A stretch of DNA of 64,000 nucleotides from Neoscytalidium dimidiatum (lineage: Eukaryota; Ascomycota; Dothideomycetes; Botryosphaeriales; Botryosphaeriaceae), in assembly GCA_037367355.1 (NCBI GenBank), contig CM074697.1, forward strand, positions 868,001-932,000. The letters are read 5' to 3'. Positions within the stretch are counted from its first letter, which is position 1. Each line of letters begins with the position of its first letter. The translations under genes were made by a program, and so were the position numbers. Below, piece by piece: positions 33,739-44,691 of the stretch. The notes under the pieces were generated by a model. It was not told where the DNA came from. It saw only the letters and a program-made list of their open reading frames with translations, and made no database searches.

Positions 33739-35053
33739 ATGGCCTTCCCAATTCCTCCCCCACCCAAGAGCGCTCTTGGCTACCACCGCATCCTGTCGCC
33801 CAGCGCTGGTGTCAGGGTGTCACCCCTCTGCCTCGGTGCCATGAACTTTGGCAATGCTTGGGAGGCGTTCATGGGCAAGTGCGACAAGAAGACCAGCTTC
33901 GAGATTCTCGACTTCTTCTTCGAAAATGGAGGAAACTTCATTGGTTTGTTTGGTGTCTCTCCGTTCCGTCGCTATAGAGCTGACGTTTGCCCTGCAGATA
34001 CTGCAAACAACTACCAGGGCGAGGAGAGCGAGGAATGGATTGGAGAGTGGATGAAAGAGCGCAACAACCGCGAGCAGGTGAGAATACAAGAGGCTAGCGC
34101 ATTTCTGAGCTGTTGTCACTGAGTCTTTCGAAGATTGTGCTCGCCACCAAGTTCACCACCTGCTACCCGTCTGGCAAGAACGGAGAAAAGATCAAGACCA
34201 ACTTCCAGGGCAACCACGCCAAGAGCTTGAAGCATTCGGTCAACGCGAGCCTGAAGAAGCTGCAGACTGATTACATTGATCTTCTCTACCTGCACTGGTG
34301 GGATTTCTCCACCTCCATTCCGGAGGTTATGCAGAGCCTGCACCACCTGGTACAGGCCGGCAAGGTCATCTACATTGGTGTTTCCGACACCCCTGCGTGG
34401 GTCGTTAGCAAGGCCAACCAATGTGCGTAGCAGAAGTCTCCCAAACGTTTCCGCGAACTGCTGACCAATGCAAATAAGACGCCCGCGATCACGCTTTGAC
34501 CCAATTTTCCGTCTACCAAGGTAGGTGGAGTGCCGCGGACCGCGATTTCGAGCGCGACATCCTACCCATGGTCCGCGACGAGGGCATGGCTCTGGCACCC
34601 TGGGGTGCGCTCGGTGGCGGTGCATTCAAGAAGCCAGACGAGTTCGCTACATCCGAAGGCCGCAACATGCGCCCGCAAAGCGAGAACGCGAAGAAGGTGA
34701 CTGCTGTTCTCGACAAGATCGCCCAGAAAAAGGGCACTCTTATCACCAGCATCGCCCTCGCGTACGTTATGCACAAGGCCCCATATGTCTTCCCCATCGT
34801 CGGTGGCCGCAAGGTCGAGCACTTGAAAGGGAACATTGAGGCCCTGAGCATCGAGCTTAGTAAGGAGGAGATCCAGGAGATCGAGGACTCCGTGCCGTTC
34901 GACGTCGGCTTCCCGTCGAGCATGCTGTTCGAGTTCTTCGGCCAGCAGAAGTGGCACTCGGAGATGAGCACGTTTGATATCCCGCTTGTAAAGGCTGCTG
35001 GTTACCTGGACACTGTTCCACACGTTCAGCCCATCAAGCCGAGGAAGCAGTAA
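33739..35053 (+). CDS. Aldo/keto reductase (AKR9-like, aryl-alcohol / norsolorinic acid reductase type)
   Basis: NADPH-dependent oxidoreductase of the aldo/keto reductase fold, probably cytosolic. Four exons, 33739-33943, 33998-34077, 34134-34422 and 34479-35053, give 382 residues, the size of the Aad/NorB-like AKR group. The catalytic tetrad is visible as Asp69 and Tyr74 in DTANNY, Lys101 in LATKF and His149 in YLHWWD. The cofactor-side stretch reads FPIVGGRKVEHLKGNIEAL. Homologues appear in aryl-alcohol metabolism and as accessory enzymes in polyketide pathways. No synthase, transporter or regulator is adjacent here, so a secondary-metabolite role is not supported. The substrate cannot be predicted. 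Confidence 0.93.
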
Positions 35054-37169
35054 CTGGATGCTGACGGCCAGGGAAGCTGAGTGGAGAATCCAGATAAAAA
35101 TGTTGTTGAATGTTGAATGGATGGAAACCTCATTATTGAACCGTCTCCTAGCTTCCACTTTGACTATTCGCCACGCAATTTTACATCTGTGTCTGATGCA
35201 ATCGAATATCGAAGTGATACCTCAGGCGTCTTCCATCCGCCTTGAACGTGTGCATCGATTCACCTATTTCATGTGTAACGCAGTTGCTGCCCACGTTATC
35301 CTCAGGTAAGAGCAGCATGCCTTCAATAGCCATAACGGTCTTTCGATATTCAACGTTCCTTTCAAATGTATTATGCTAGATACTTCTGAGAATGTTGCAG
35401 GTATACGGCAAGGAAACTGTCCTGGATCTCTGGGCGCAATCAGTAGCGTGAGAGCCCCAGGTTTGGAATCAACAGTGGCCGTTATACTGACCTGTAATCG
35501 AAGTCGGCCGCGATCTGAGAGGTGGCAACAGAGCGTTACAGACGGAGAATGAGGCAAGTCCGAATGATCATATGTCATCGCCTGTGAGACTAAAATGAAC
35601 TTCCAAGTACCGAAACTTACTACCAATAATCTGATTGTGCCAGACATGAGGAATTACAGGACTTCATCCAGATGTATGTCGGATACGTGCATATTCTTCT
35701 CAATTGCCATAGCGGAATCCTTTGTCAATGCATACGTTTCCATATATCATCTCGCAATATTCTCTCTTGAATGAGTTGCACACTAATAGAGGTCCCTCGT
35801 TTTGTAGAGCTCCCAGACTAATCGCATGCTGGAGGGATCCATAGCCCAATTTCGGAGCCCAGCACCCACTTCACGGTAGTCGGCGGGGTAGCACTCGTAG
35901 GCCATATCTCGCAGCCCTCTAACACCTTTCCAAATAATTGATCTGGGACAGAGTTTTATGTTTCACCATCGTGTGCTACAGTCGACAGGTTATCCTCAGA
36001 GGAGATATGGTGATGAATACTAAAGGTACTCCTATCGAAGAGTGGAATCATGTTACAATCCAGAACTACAATTCCTTGCGTAGACCGAATGGTGTACCGC
36101 CTGAAGTTTGCCGTAATGTAGCACTTATGGAGAGTCCTACAGAGTACATACTGACAAAAAGCGTACGGCGATGAAAGTCCAAACACTCTGGGGGAGAATG
36201 GATTAGTATTCCAAGTAGCCCAGCCAGCTGCTGCAGTGCTTCTACGTGGGGCGTATCACGCAATTCGGCAGGTTTCCAAACCTTCTGGGTCCGTTTGGAA
36301 AGCAACTGGTCCAGCTGGCGCTCATGCTGAAGTTGTGCAGCATTTGCATCAGTTTCCCGCCAGGCTGAAACAGCTGGGACGCCTGCCGCATCCTTATCAT
36401 ATCCATCAGAAAATTCTTCCCTGCTCTTTCCGCAAATCCACCCGGTCTCGACTTCCTGGCTCTTCTGCCAGCCTTGAGGCGTGCAATCGACAATTATCGC
36501 CAACACGAAGGGCAAGTGTTGTGCGGTGGTGTGACGTGGTAGCCATTTCGCCTGCTGTCGGCATATGCTGTCTGCCTTGCCTCCTCGGATGTGTTTCTAA
36601 TTTCTCTCATTATTTTCTTTTTTTTTTTCCTTTTAGAAGCTTACCTGCGGTCAGGGTATTCGCAAGAAGAGCATGTGGGCGTGGCCATGTCACCTGTCAC
36701 GGATCATTCTAGACACAATTTTTCCTTTACGAGTGGTGGTGGGTCGGCTTTGTGTCGCACAGCAAGCATTCGGCGCAGTGCACTCTCAAGATCGGGGTGT
36801 CCAAATGCCCTGCTCGGTAAGCCCGAAGATTCGGACCCGAGCGGAGATCATGTCACATGTGAGGCAATCAATGTCCGAGAGCACGGCAGCCAAAAGGATC
36901 AAGGCCTGCCTGTTCAGGCAGCCCGGGGGTCATGTAAGATCCCTCCGGAGGAAAACCGTATAGATCTACCCTAGGATTAACTCGACTCTGTGATATCGAT
37001 TTTAATACCAATACTCTTAACGTGGAGCCCGAAAGATACCACGTCATCCATCTTCGTCAGAACGCTTCTGAAACCATCAAGCAGCAAAGACTGTGCTGTA
37101 AAGAATCTTGACAGAGTTTGCCGCAATGGCGCTTTAATTTCCGAGCTTGCCTGAGTCACACGCTCCCTT
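35054..37169. other. Gene-poor stretch between AKR and arb1
   Basis: 2.1 kb of mixed, partly AT-rich DNA holding the 3' flanks of two convergent genes. Frames on both strands are short, lack motifs and have no plausible splice continuation. No repeat or RNA gene recognised. Confidence 0.5.
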
Positions 37170-39023
37170 TCAATCAGCGTCGCTGTCATCACCGTCGACC
37201 TTCGCCTGGAAAGCCTCTTGATTGAGATCAACTTCGAAGTTGGGCTCTCTCCACTTCCCCATGAGCTCGTTGGCCAGATAGGTATAGAAAGAGCAGTAGA
37301 CCTCATGCACCTGGTCCAAACAAAGAATCCCCAGGCTGAGCGTGCGCACACAAGCCTGCATTTTCATGCCGACGTAGCATGTCTGCAACGAATCCGCTTC
37401 GATCCAGAACTCGTATTTCTTATCCCGTTGCTCCTCCTGTAGCCGCTTGGCGTACCACTCGGGAAGGTCGCATGACGAGAAGTCCAGAACCTCCCATTGC
37501 TTGCAGTGAAGCTTACCTAAGGGTTTGAGCTCCAACCTGCCCTTCGTCTGCGCGTTAAGGTCGGCATACAGCTCCAGTACCTCGGCAGAAGGCATATCGA
37601 CGGCAGTGATCTCTAGTCCGGTCTCGATCGTGCTCGTGCAGGTGATGCTTTCAAATGCCTTCTCCAAGATTTTGACCTGCTTCTCAGTACCATGAGCCCC
37701 AATAGCTGCCTTGAGGATGATGGCGGATTTCTCTTTGGCATGCGTGGCAAATTTTTCACGCATCCCCGTTGCGCCGAGATCATCCCATTCTCCGACTGTA
37801 GCATACTTATCCTTGTAGAATCCATCGAAAAGGTTACTGCAGGCAACATTAAAGTCACCAGGCAGACTTGTAGATAGTGCCATAACTTTGGGAAATTCCG
37901 ATTCGGCCAGATCGCAAACACTACGAGCGGCGTAGATATCTGCGCTGTATTCAGGGCACACGCTGTGGTGGAGGAGATAATTGTAGAAATTTCGCAGAAC
38001 ACGCGTCGCAAGGCGGATCTGATCCACGTCATAGCATACTGCCGTAGGCAAATAAGACGACCTATGACATTTTTAGTAGCTGTATTTCCGAGAGCGTGGA
38101 AAGTCTTACAAGAATCCCTTTGCGACGTCTTCAAACGCTACAGACCACTTATCCTCCTCATCCTTGTCTGGGTCAATCGTATGATTAGCCATCATAAGAG
38201 CAATGTCTTGGGCATCCCGCTCTTCAAGTTCTTTGTCTTTGACGCCACCAGTGAATTGACGCGGGCTCTGGTCAACGCCGCCATACTTCATGAATTTGGA
38301 GAAGGCGCTGAGGAAGTGCTCGTGCATCTTGCGCCTTGACTTGTAGCGCTGGATAGCACATTCCATCCGCAAGCGGAAAGAGATGCCTGGATCGTACATG
38401 GACAACTCCTCTTGGAATTCCGCAGGAGTGGTGGGGGCATCCGTAAAGAACTCTTCGAACCCATGGGGCCTGTCGAAGCCGAATGGCTTCTCTACTTTTG
38501 GTTGCTGCACGCAGTGCTGCTTTCCCTTCTTGCCTTTTTGTTTGGGCTGGTTAGCTTTTGCACCAAGTTCAGTGTCGACGTCAGAATCGCCATCTTCTTC
38601 GTCGAGAATAGTTTTACCCATTAGGGGAATCTTGCGTTTAATCTTGTTACCGTCGACCACATCCAGGAAGGCACTCTTCTTGAGGGACTCGACGACCTGA
38701 ATAAACGGCTTGTACTGCCGCATTTTCCTGAAACCGCATATCGATCTGATGGAGACAGGCAGATTGAGACGTCCTTGGCATTTCTCAAGTAAGTGGCTGT
38801 CGGTCGGAAGATTCTCATCTGAGAAGTAATATTCGACCTGACGGCGTATCTCGTCTCCTTTGGGGTGCTCTAGAGTAGATGATGACGTCTGCACAGTGTT
38901 TGGTGAGCCGCATTCGGGGGCTAGGTGAGGGTCTCGGGACCGTGTGGTCGTGGGCTGTCCATCGATGTGCTGCTCGGCGAAGGATTGTTCTCCCGCAAGC
39001 GGGTCGGCGTTTAGCTTGGGCAT
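37170..39023 (-). CDS. arb1: La motif + Arb1-like Argonaute siRNA-chaperone (ARC) subunit
   Basis: Two exons, 39023-38110 and 38061-37170, give 601 residues. Residues about 57-132 form a clear La (HTH) RNA-binding motif, with IRRQVEYYFSDENLPTDSHL, SIRSICGFRKMRQY and VVESLKKSAFLDV. After a basic KQKGKKGK linker, residues from about 187 resemble the Arb1 family (GFEEFFTDAPTTPAEF, IQRYKSRRK, FMKYGGVDQSPRQFTGG). In fission yeast Arb1 belongs to the ARC complex, which holds duplex siRNA on Argonaute before heterochromatin targeting. The La motif is directly visible. The Arb1 assignment is from memory of the family pattern and a little less certain. An RNAi-linked, nuclear role is inference. No RRM follows the La motif, unlike genuine La proteins. 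Confidence 0.75.
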
Positions 39024-40881
39024 AGTGCCGGGAATGGCTCGAGCCTTTGGTCGCGCGGTGTAGCGAGAAGGTAGCAGTCGGGGTGGAGGTCAGGTAGAAG
39101 ACCCTGCTGCGACAGTGATAGTTTTGGCGCAATGTTGGCAGGCGGCCAGAAAAGGAAGGGAGCAGGTGCAGCATGCCGCGGATACCTACTTAGGTTACCA
39201 TTGGCCCGGCCTGGCTCATATACACGGAAAGCGCAAGCCATAAGTACTGTCTCTAGCTACACAAGCGCGAACAATAGCCATGATGGCGTACTAAACGACG
39301 GCTAACGGCTGGCGCATTTGCTCCGCAACCACAAACAATATCATCCAAACGACGGGGATTTTCTTAAACAAAGGCGATAACTGCAAACGTAAGCTCTCTT
39401 CAACTGGCACAAGGGAGGCGGCCACAAGCACGATTGGTCCGCGATAGCATAAGCACAAGCTCGGCCTGAGAGGTACAGCAACAGGATACATTTCCGTGTA
39501 AAAATCGGCCACCCTCCGCGCTGCAAAAGACCGCACGCAACGTATAAGACGTATCCAGCTGGGTGAAAGCTCCAGCTCACCAAAACATGTTACCCTGCTG
39601 GCAAAACGAGTCGCGCCAGGTAGCCAGCCGTGATGGGTGTCAGAGTCGGAACGAGTCAGAAGGTGTGCAGAAGTACTTTCGCGTTCGGAGGATTGCTTCA
39701 ACTGCATGTATGCAATTTATTAGCGCTGGCCGCGATTGATTCACTTCGTCCGGGCGGACTGAGCGTACGTACGTCTCTCGTCATCCGGCGACTCCCTGCG
39801 CGATGGCGCGACTCTGCGGTTATCTGAGCGAGCACAGACGCCGAGGCCCAGGCACCGGGACGCAGAGGTCTCCAGATGCCGAGTTGGGCTTTGAGGACTG
39901 GTCCTGGTGTACGGGCGGCACCGCTGTCAATCGTAGGCTGGGGCCTGGGGCAACCGGACATTCGGCATCCGCAGAGGCCCCGGCGGTTAATTTTGACGCG
40001 GAATTTCATATGAACAGCGGCGCTTGGAGCTGCAGGCAACCTGGCAGGCTCCACTCAGTCCAGGGCCGCGGCGTGGGGTCGCAGACGCAGGCAAAGCCAA
40101 ATGCGCAGCATCACCTGCCGCTGTGCAGCGCCCATGCCTGCGACACCAACACCCGCAACGCTGCAGCCAGAAATATGGAGCTGGCCGCAGCGCGTCTGTT
40201 GCGCCGCTCGCGCGTCGGCCGGGCAGCCTTAAGGCGCGGGCTAGCTTGCGATTCCAAACCGCGGCTGTGTCGTTCGTGTGTTTCATTTACAGAACGTCGA
40301 TCCGCACGCGTCGCTACGCCCTCTGGCCTGGCTGCCAAATAGGGGAGCCGGCCGTCGCGACTCGAGCTTACCTGCGATCCCGCTGTGCCTCTCGCCTGCA
40401 TTCCCGGTGGCTGCGCCCAGGTAAGCCGTCCGGTCTTTCACGCATCTTCCACTAGGTGGCCAGGCGTCCAGCTGCGTCTTAGGGGTCTGCAGGCTATAGG
40501 GACGTGGCTTCCACCCCACCACCTCGGACCCAGCACTCACCTCACGCCCGGCGACCAAGCACTAGCCCTCCCGCCGCCGACGGACTCGCCCTCCTCCGAG
40601 TACCGCCTTCCCGCCTCCCGCGCAACCCGCACGTCCACGGCAGCTGGCCTGCGCATGGAGTTTGTTACTTCCCACTCTCTTCCCCAGGAAAGCATGGCTC
40701 ACGGTACCTCACTCGACTGCTTCTGATTCCCCTCTCCCGTACTGCGTCGACCCGAACGCCATTGCGCCTCGGTCCGCCGTACGTTCCCGCACACCCAACA
40801 GTACACACCTCCCGTCATACTGTTTCCGCCTGAATCTGTATCCCTCCTCCACCGTCCCGTTCCGGGCGCCACTGGCCAGCC
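39024..40881. other. Intergenic: divergent upstream regions of arb1 and the 40882 gene
   Basis: 1.86 kb. Frames on both strands are Arg/Ala/Pro-rich, lack motifs and look like chance frames in GC-rich DNA. The last 200 bp are C-rich, as in a long fungal 5' leader. Confidence 0.5.
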
Positions 40882-42336
40882 ATGTCGATCGCCCGCGGCA
40901 TCCAGTCCGCCATATTCTTCTACCTCTCCTGCGCACCCTGCGTTGGCTACGCCCACCAGCGCCGTCGTAGAAAGGAAGCTCGTCGTGACCGCCTCGAGAA
41001 GGCCGCCCTGGAACTCGAGTCGCCGGACGCATATCGCCACCCTGATCCCTCGTCGACGAATCCGCATTGGAACGAGGAAATTGCATTGGGGCCCGGCCCA
41101 CCACCACGCGGGAAGAAGAGGGCGAAGCGGAATATCGGGACGGCGGGCACACAAGGCTCGGCACGGAGCCGAGTGAACAGCAATGTTGAAGAGGAAGGAG
41201 TGGCCGGCATCCAGATTAGCCCATCTCCCGGCGCGTCGGATACAACATTAAACGATGAGAGCTGGAACAGGCGGCGATACCAAAGGGAAGACGAAGAACT
41301 ATGGGGCACGGAGACCGTTAGTTCACGAGGTGGCATGAGGGTCTCTAGCAGCGCAGGGTCTGCCACGGGCTTAGTTGGCCTGAGCAGGCCCAGTACCGGA
41401 CGTTCTGCCAGCGAGAGCTACTATACACCACGCCCGCCCCCGGTGAACGAGTATCATCCTCCCGTTGTGACGGCGTTATCCCCAAACGCTGCTGCTAACA
41501 GTTGGATGCTTGCGCCGCCGCCAAGTGCAAAAGTGATGAGCGGTAAGAAAAAGACTTCTACACGCAGCAGAACGAGCAGTCGCACAAGCAGTCGTGGAGA
41601 CGTCGGTCTACAACGTGAGATGAGCCAACGACGAATTGAGGAGAAGATCAAGAGAGGCGAAACACCAGAGGTACCTCCTGTTTCGAGAGGCAGCTCGTAC
41701 ATCAAGGAGTCCAAATCAACACATGGCAGCCCAAATTTGGCTTCGTCCCCAACCTTCTCCACGAAGAAGCAGCATCGCGAGCGCAGATCACATGCGGAGG
41801 ATTCGGACTTTTCGGACGACACACTCCCTCGCGATAAAAGGCATGATTCCGGCAATCATCTGGCTATCCTATCACCAAACGTTGAACGCGGATCGCCGAA
41901 GCGCCCCAAAGCATCACGGCATAAACTGTCCACAGTGCATTCAGGAGAGACTCTGGCTAAGCGACCCAATCCGGCCCGAGCGTCGACGCAAATGGACTTC
42001 AAGGCCTCCGTGCTGCACAAGGAGAACGTAAGCGAACTCCCTACAAGATCGCAGACGACCAGGACCATCAAGAAGCCGGAACCTCTGGTCATTCGGGATA
42101 GCTCGCTCAACCTGCTGCAAGAACTAGTGTCTCCAAACGCTTTGCTGAATTCTCAATTTGTCAAATCGCCTACCCTCGAGGCGCGGATACAATTACCACC
42201 AACGAATTCGTCAGAAGAGCTTCAGCTTAGGTCTCTCAGCCCATGGTTCCCTTCTGATGATTTCGTAGTCGCAGGCGATGATTCCGGTTCGGATAACTCC
42301 AAGAATCCCCGCCTGCGGTGGAGCATGGATATCTAA
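40882..42336 (+). CDS. Conserved fungal protein of unknown function, disordered, short hydrophobic Cys N-terminus
   Basis: A single exon of 484 residues. The first 25 residues (MSIARGIQSAIFFYLSCAPC) are hydrophobic with a CAPC pair, followed by a strongly basic stretch (HQRRRRKEARRDR). This could be a membrane-inserted or lipid-modified N-terminus with a stop-transfer region. I recall similar N-termini in Pezizomycotina proteins without a named function. The next segment (NPHWNEEIALGPGPPPRGKK) is also conserved-looking. The remainder is low-complexity Ser/Arg/Pro sequence with RSRTSSRTSSRG-type runs, many potential phosphosites and an acidic C-terminus. No enzymatic domain is visible. That the gene is real is supported by its long, intron-free frame and ordered N-terminus. 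Confidence 0.8.
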   Translation: MSIARGIQSAIFFYLSCAPCVGYAHQRRRRKEARRDRLEKAALELESPDAYRHPDPSSTNPHWNEEIALGPGPPPRGKKRAKRNIGTAGTQGSARSRVNSNVEEEGVAGIQISPSPGASDTTLNDESWNRRRYQREDEELWGTETVSSRGGMRVSSSAGSATGLVGLSRPSTGRSASESYYTPRPPPVNEYHPPVVTALSPNAAANSWMLAPPPSAKVMSGKKKTSTRSRTSSRTSSRGDVGLQREMSQRRIEEKIKRGETPEVPPVSRGSSYIKESKSTHGSPNLASSPTFSTKKQHRERRSHAEDSDFSDDTLPRDKRHDSGNHLAILSPNVERGSPKRPKASRHKLSTVHSGETLAKRPNPARASTQMDFKASVLHKENVSELPTRSQTTRTIKKPEPLVIRDSSLNLLQELVSPNALLNSQFVKSPTLEARIQLPPTNSSEELQLRSLSPWFPSDDFVVAGDDSGSDNSKNPRLRWSMDI

Positions 42337-43073
42337 GCGCTCTCACAATCACTCATATTGTGCATTTTGGACACCAACTTTTCTTTCGTCATGACCTGCA
42401 AATCAGTTTCTGTGTTTTCATTAGGTTTACCCTACTTTTCTTTCCTCCTCTTCTTCTTCTCGACAGGCAGCGAAGTGTTGTCAAAGCATAGCGGGTTTGG
42501 CGTTAGTTGTCTCTGGTTACTCAGCACCATACACGGCCGCGAGACGGCTTATAACGAAAGCGCTTGCATGGGGGTCATGTCTGTTTGTTGTTTTTCTTCT
42601 TCTCTTTTCAATTCTTGCATCACACCCGCGCATACATACATTTTTACCTTCTTGACTTCTTTCTTTGGTTCTGCACAGGTGGGCGAACGCATGGTTTAGG
42701 CATTGGAATAGATAAGTAGGTAAAAACAGCACACAATCAGGCGCCCAGCCTCATGGTAGCCGTTCAACTCAATGGATGCGATCCTGCTTCAACAATGTTT
42801 TAGTTTCGGCTATGACGCTCCAGTCCCAGAGATCGAGATACTACCCTTACCCCGCTTTCGGCATGTGATGTGCAGAATCCATGGCATGGATCAGCCCTAC
42901 CGTACAATCCCCGCCAAGGCCAGCCGCTCCCGCCCCGCCGGCGCGGCAGCCAACGCGCATCACCGCAACGCGTCGCTCATAGCGAAAACACGAACACCCC
43001 TCTCACCAGCGCCCCGCCCACCGCACGCCCACGCAACCCCTCCGTCCGTTCGCGTCAAAATCGACCAGCCGAC
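42337..43073. other. Intergenic: 3' flank of the 40882 gene and clp1 leader
   Basis: 740 bp, T-rich on the left (3'UTR-like). On the right the clp1 frame stays open upstream of the chosen ATG but has unrelated, low-complexity content. Confidence 0.5.
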
Positions 43074-44691
43074 ATGTCGCTCCCGGGCCTCTCGCTCCCG
43101 GGCTTGTCCATGTCCGCACCGCCGCCGGCGGACATGCCCCCGCCGTCCGCCCCGCGCATGCAGGAGCTCGCGCCTGGCACCGAGTATCGCTTCGAGGTGC
43201 CCTTCAACTCGACGCTGACGGTCAAGCTTCTCAACGGCACCGCCGAATGCTTCGGCACGGAGCTCGCCTGCAACGCCAAGGAACCGTACGTCTTCCGCGC
43301 CGGCACCAAGGCCGCGATCTACACGTGGCACGGCTGCCGCCTGCAGGTGGAGGGCGACGTCGAGAGCGAGTACCAGGCGGAGGAGACGCCGATGGTCGAG
43401 TACGCGAACGTGCACTTCGCGTTGGAGAAGCTGCGGGACGGCGTCGAGCGGCAGGGTGGCGGCAGCGGCGTGGACAGACCGATCGGCCCGCGCGTGCTGG
43501 TCGTGGGCCCGGAGAATGCGGGCAAGACGAGCCTGGTGCGGATGCTGACGGCGTACGGGGTCAAGATGGGGCGGCAGCCGGTCGTCGTCAACCTGGATCC
43601 GCGGCAGGGCATGCTCAGCCCGCCCGGGTCGCTGGCCACGGCGACGGTGGCCAGCGTGCTGGACGTCGAGGAAGGCTGGGGTAGCAGCCCCATCAACGGC
43701 CCAAGCCCGGTGCCCGTCAAGTTCCCGCTGGTGTATCACTTCGGTCTCGGCAGCCCGGACGAGAATCCGAAGATGTATCGGGGTTTGGTGACGAGGCTGG
43801 CGCTGGCGGTGACTAGCAGATTGGGCGAGGACGAGGAGGCCAGGAAGTCGGGATGCCTGATTGATACGCCTGGCGTGCTCAGCGTGGATAAGAAAGGCGT
43901 GTACGAAAATATACAGCATGTTGTTTCGGAGTTCTCAGGTGTGTGTGCAGAACCTTTGATATCGCCCAAATGCAGCAGACTCTTCCAGAACCCTTGCCAA
44001 ACCATCCGTCATGCCATTGCGACCAACGCATCGCGACTACTACTGCTCACACATTACCTATTTAGTAAACGTCATCCTCGTCCTTGGATCTGAGCGCCTC
44101 TATAGCGACCTCTCAAGACGCTTTTCACGCAGCGGCGAGGACCCCGTCCAGGTTGTCAAGCTCGACAAGTCCGGCGGCTGTGTTGATCGCGACGAAAACT
44201 ACATGAAGGCTCTAAGACAAGCGCAAGTCCGGTCTTACTTCTTCGGCCACGGCTCGACGACTCTGAGTCCCCACACGCAACGTGTCGATTTCAACTCTCT
44301 ACATATTTTCCGCACCGTGGACAGTGAGTCATTGTGAGCGCCTCAACGTAGAGCCAACATTGACCATTCGGATGTAGCATCTGCAACCAATCCTGCGTCA
44401 TCCTTTCTCCCGGGTGGCGAGGTAGACGACGCCGATTCATCCACACGTCTCTACGAGAAGATCAAGCCGTCACTGATGATCCAGAACGGCCTACTTGCCA
44501 TCACTAATGCTGATCCATCAGACAGCCATGAGAGCATTCGCGACAGCAGCGTCAAGGGCTACGTGTACATCGCTGACGTTGACGAGGCAAAGCAGAACGT
44601 GAAGCTGTTGGCGCCATTGAGCGGCCAGATCCCGCGCAGCGCCATGATCCTGGGCAATTGGCCTGAGGACGTTGCTGGGTTGGTGGGCTAG
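43074..44691 (+). CDS. clp1: Clp1, mRNA cleavage/polyadenylation factor IA subunit (polynucleotide kinase fold)
   Basis: Nuclear pre-mRNA 3'-end processing subunit that binds Pcf11. Three exons, 43074-43938, 44066-44323 and 44378-44691, give 478 residues, close to yeast Clp1. The N-terminal beta domain (LAPGTEYRFEV … FGTELACNAKEPYVF) precedes the P-loop GPENAGKTS (Lys151), then VVNLDPRQG and GCLIDTPGV. The C-terminal domain contains NVILVLGSERLY and ends in LSGQIPRSAMILGNWPEDV. The start ATG at 43074 gives MSLPGLSLPG, the usual fungal N-terminus; an in-frame ATG at 42870 would add 68 odd residues. Fungal Clp1 proteins often keep ATP binding but not kinase activity; sequence alone does not settle that here. 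Confidence 0.94.

Noticed and set aside
33739..35053. Aldo/keto reductase as part of a secondary-metabolite cluster
   Set aside because: No polyketide or peptide synthase, transporter or pathway regulator lies nearby, and its neighbours are housekeeping genes.
42870..43073. Upstream in-frame start for Clp1
   Set aside because: It adds 68 Pro/Arg-rich residues unlike the family. The ATG at 43074 gives the normal MSLPGL start.
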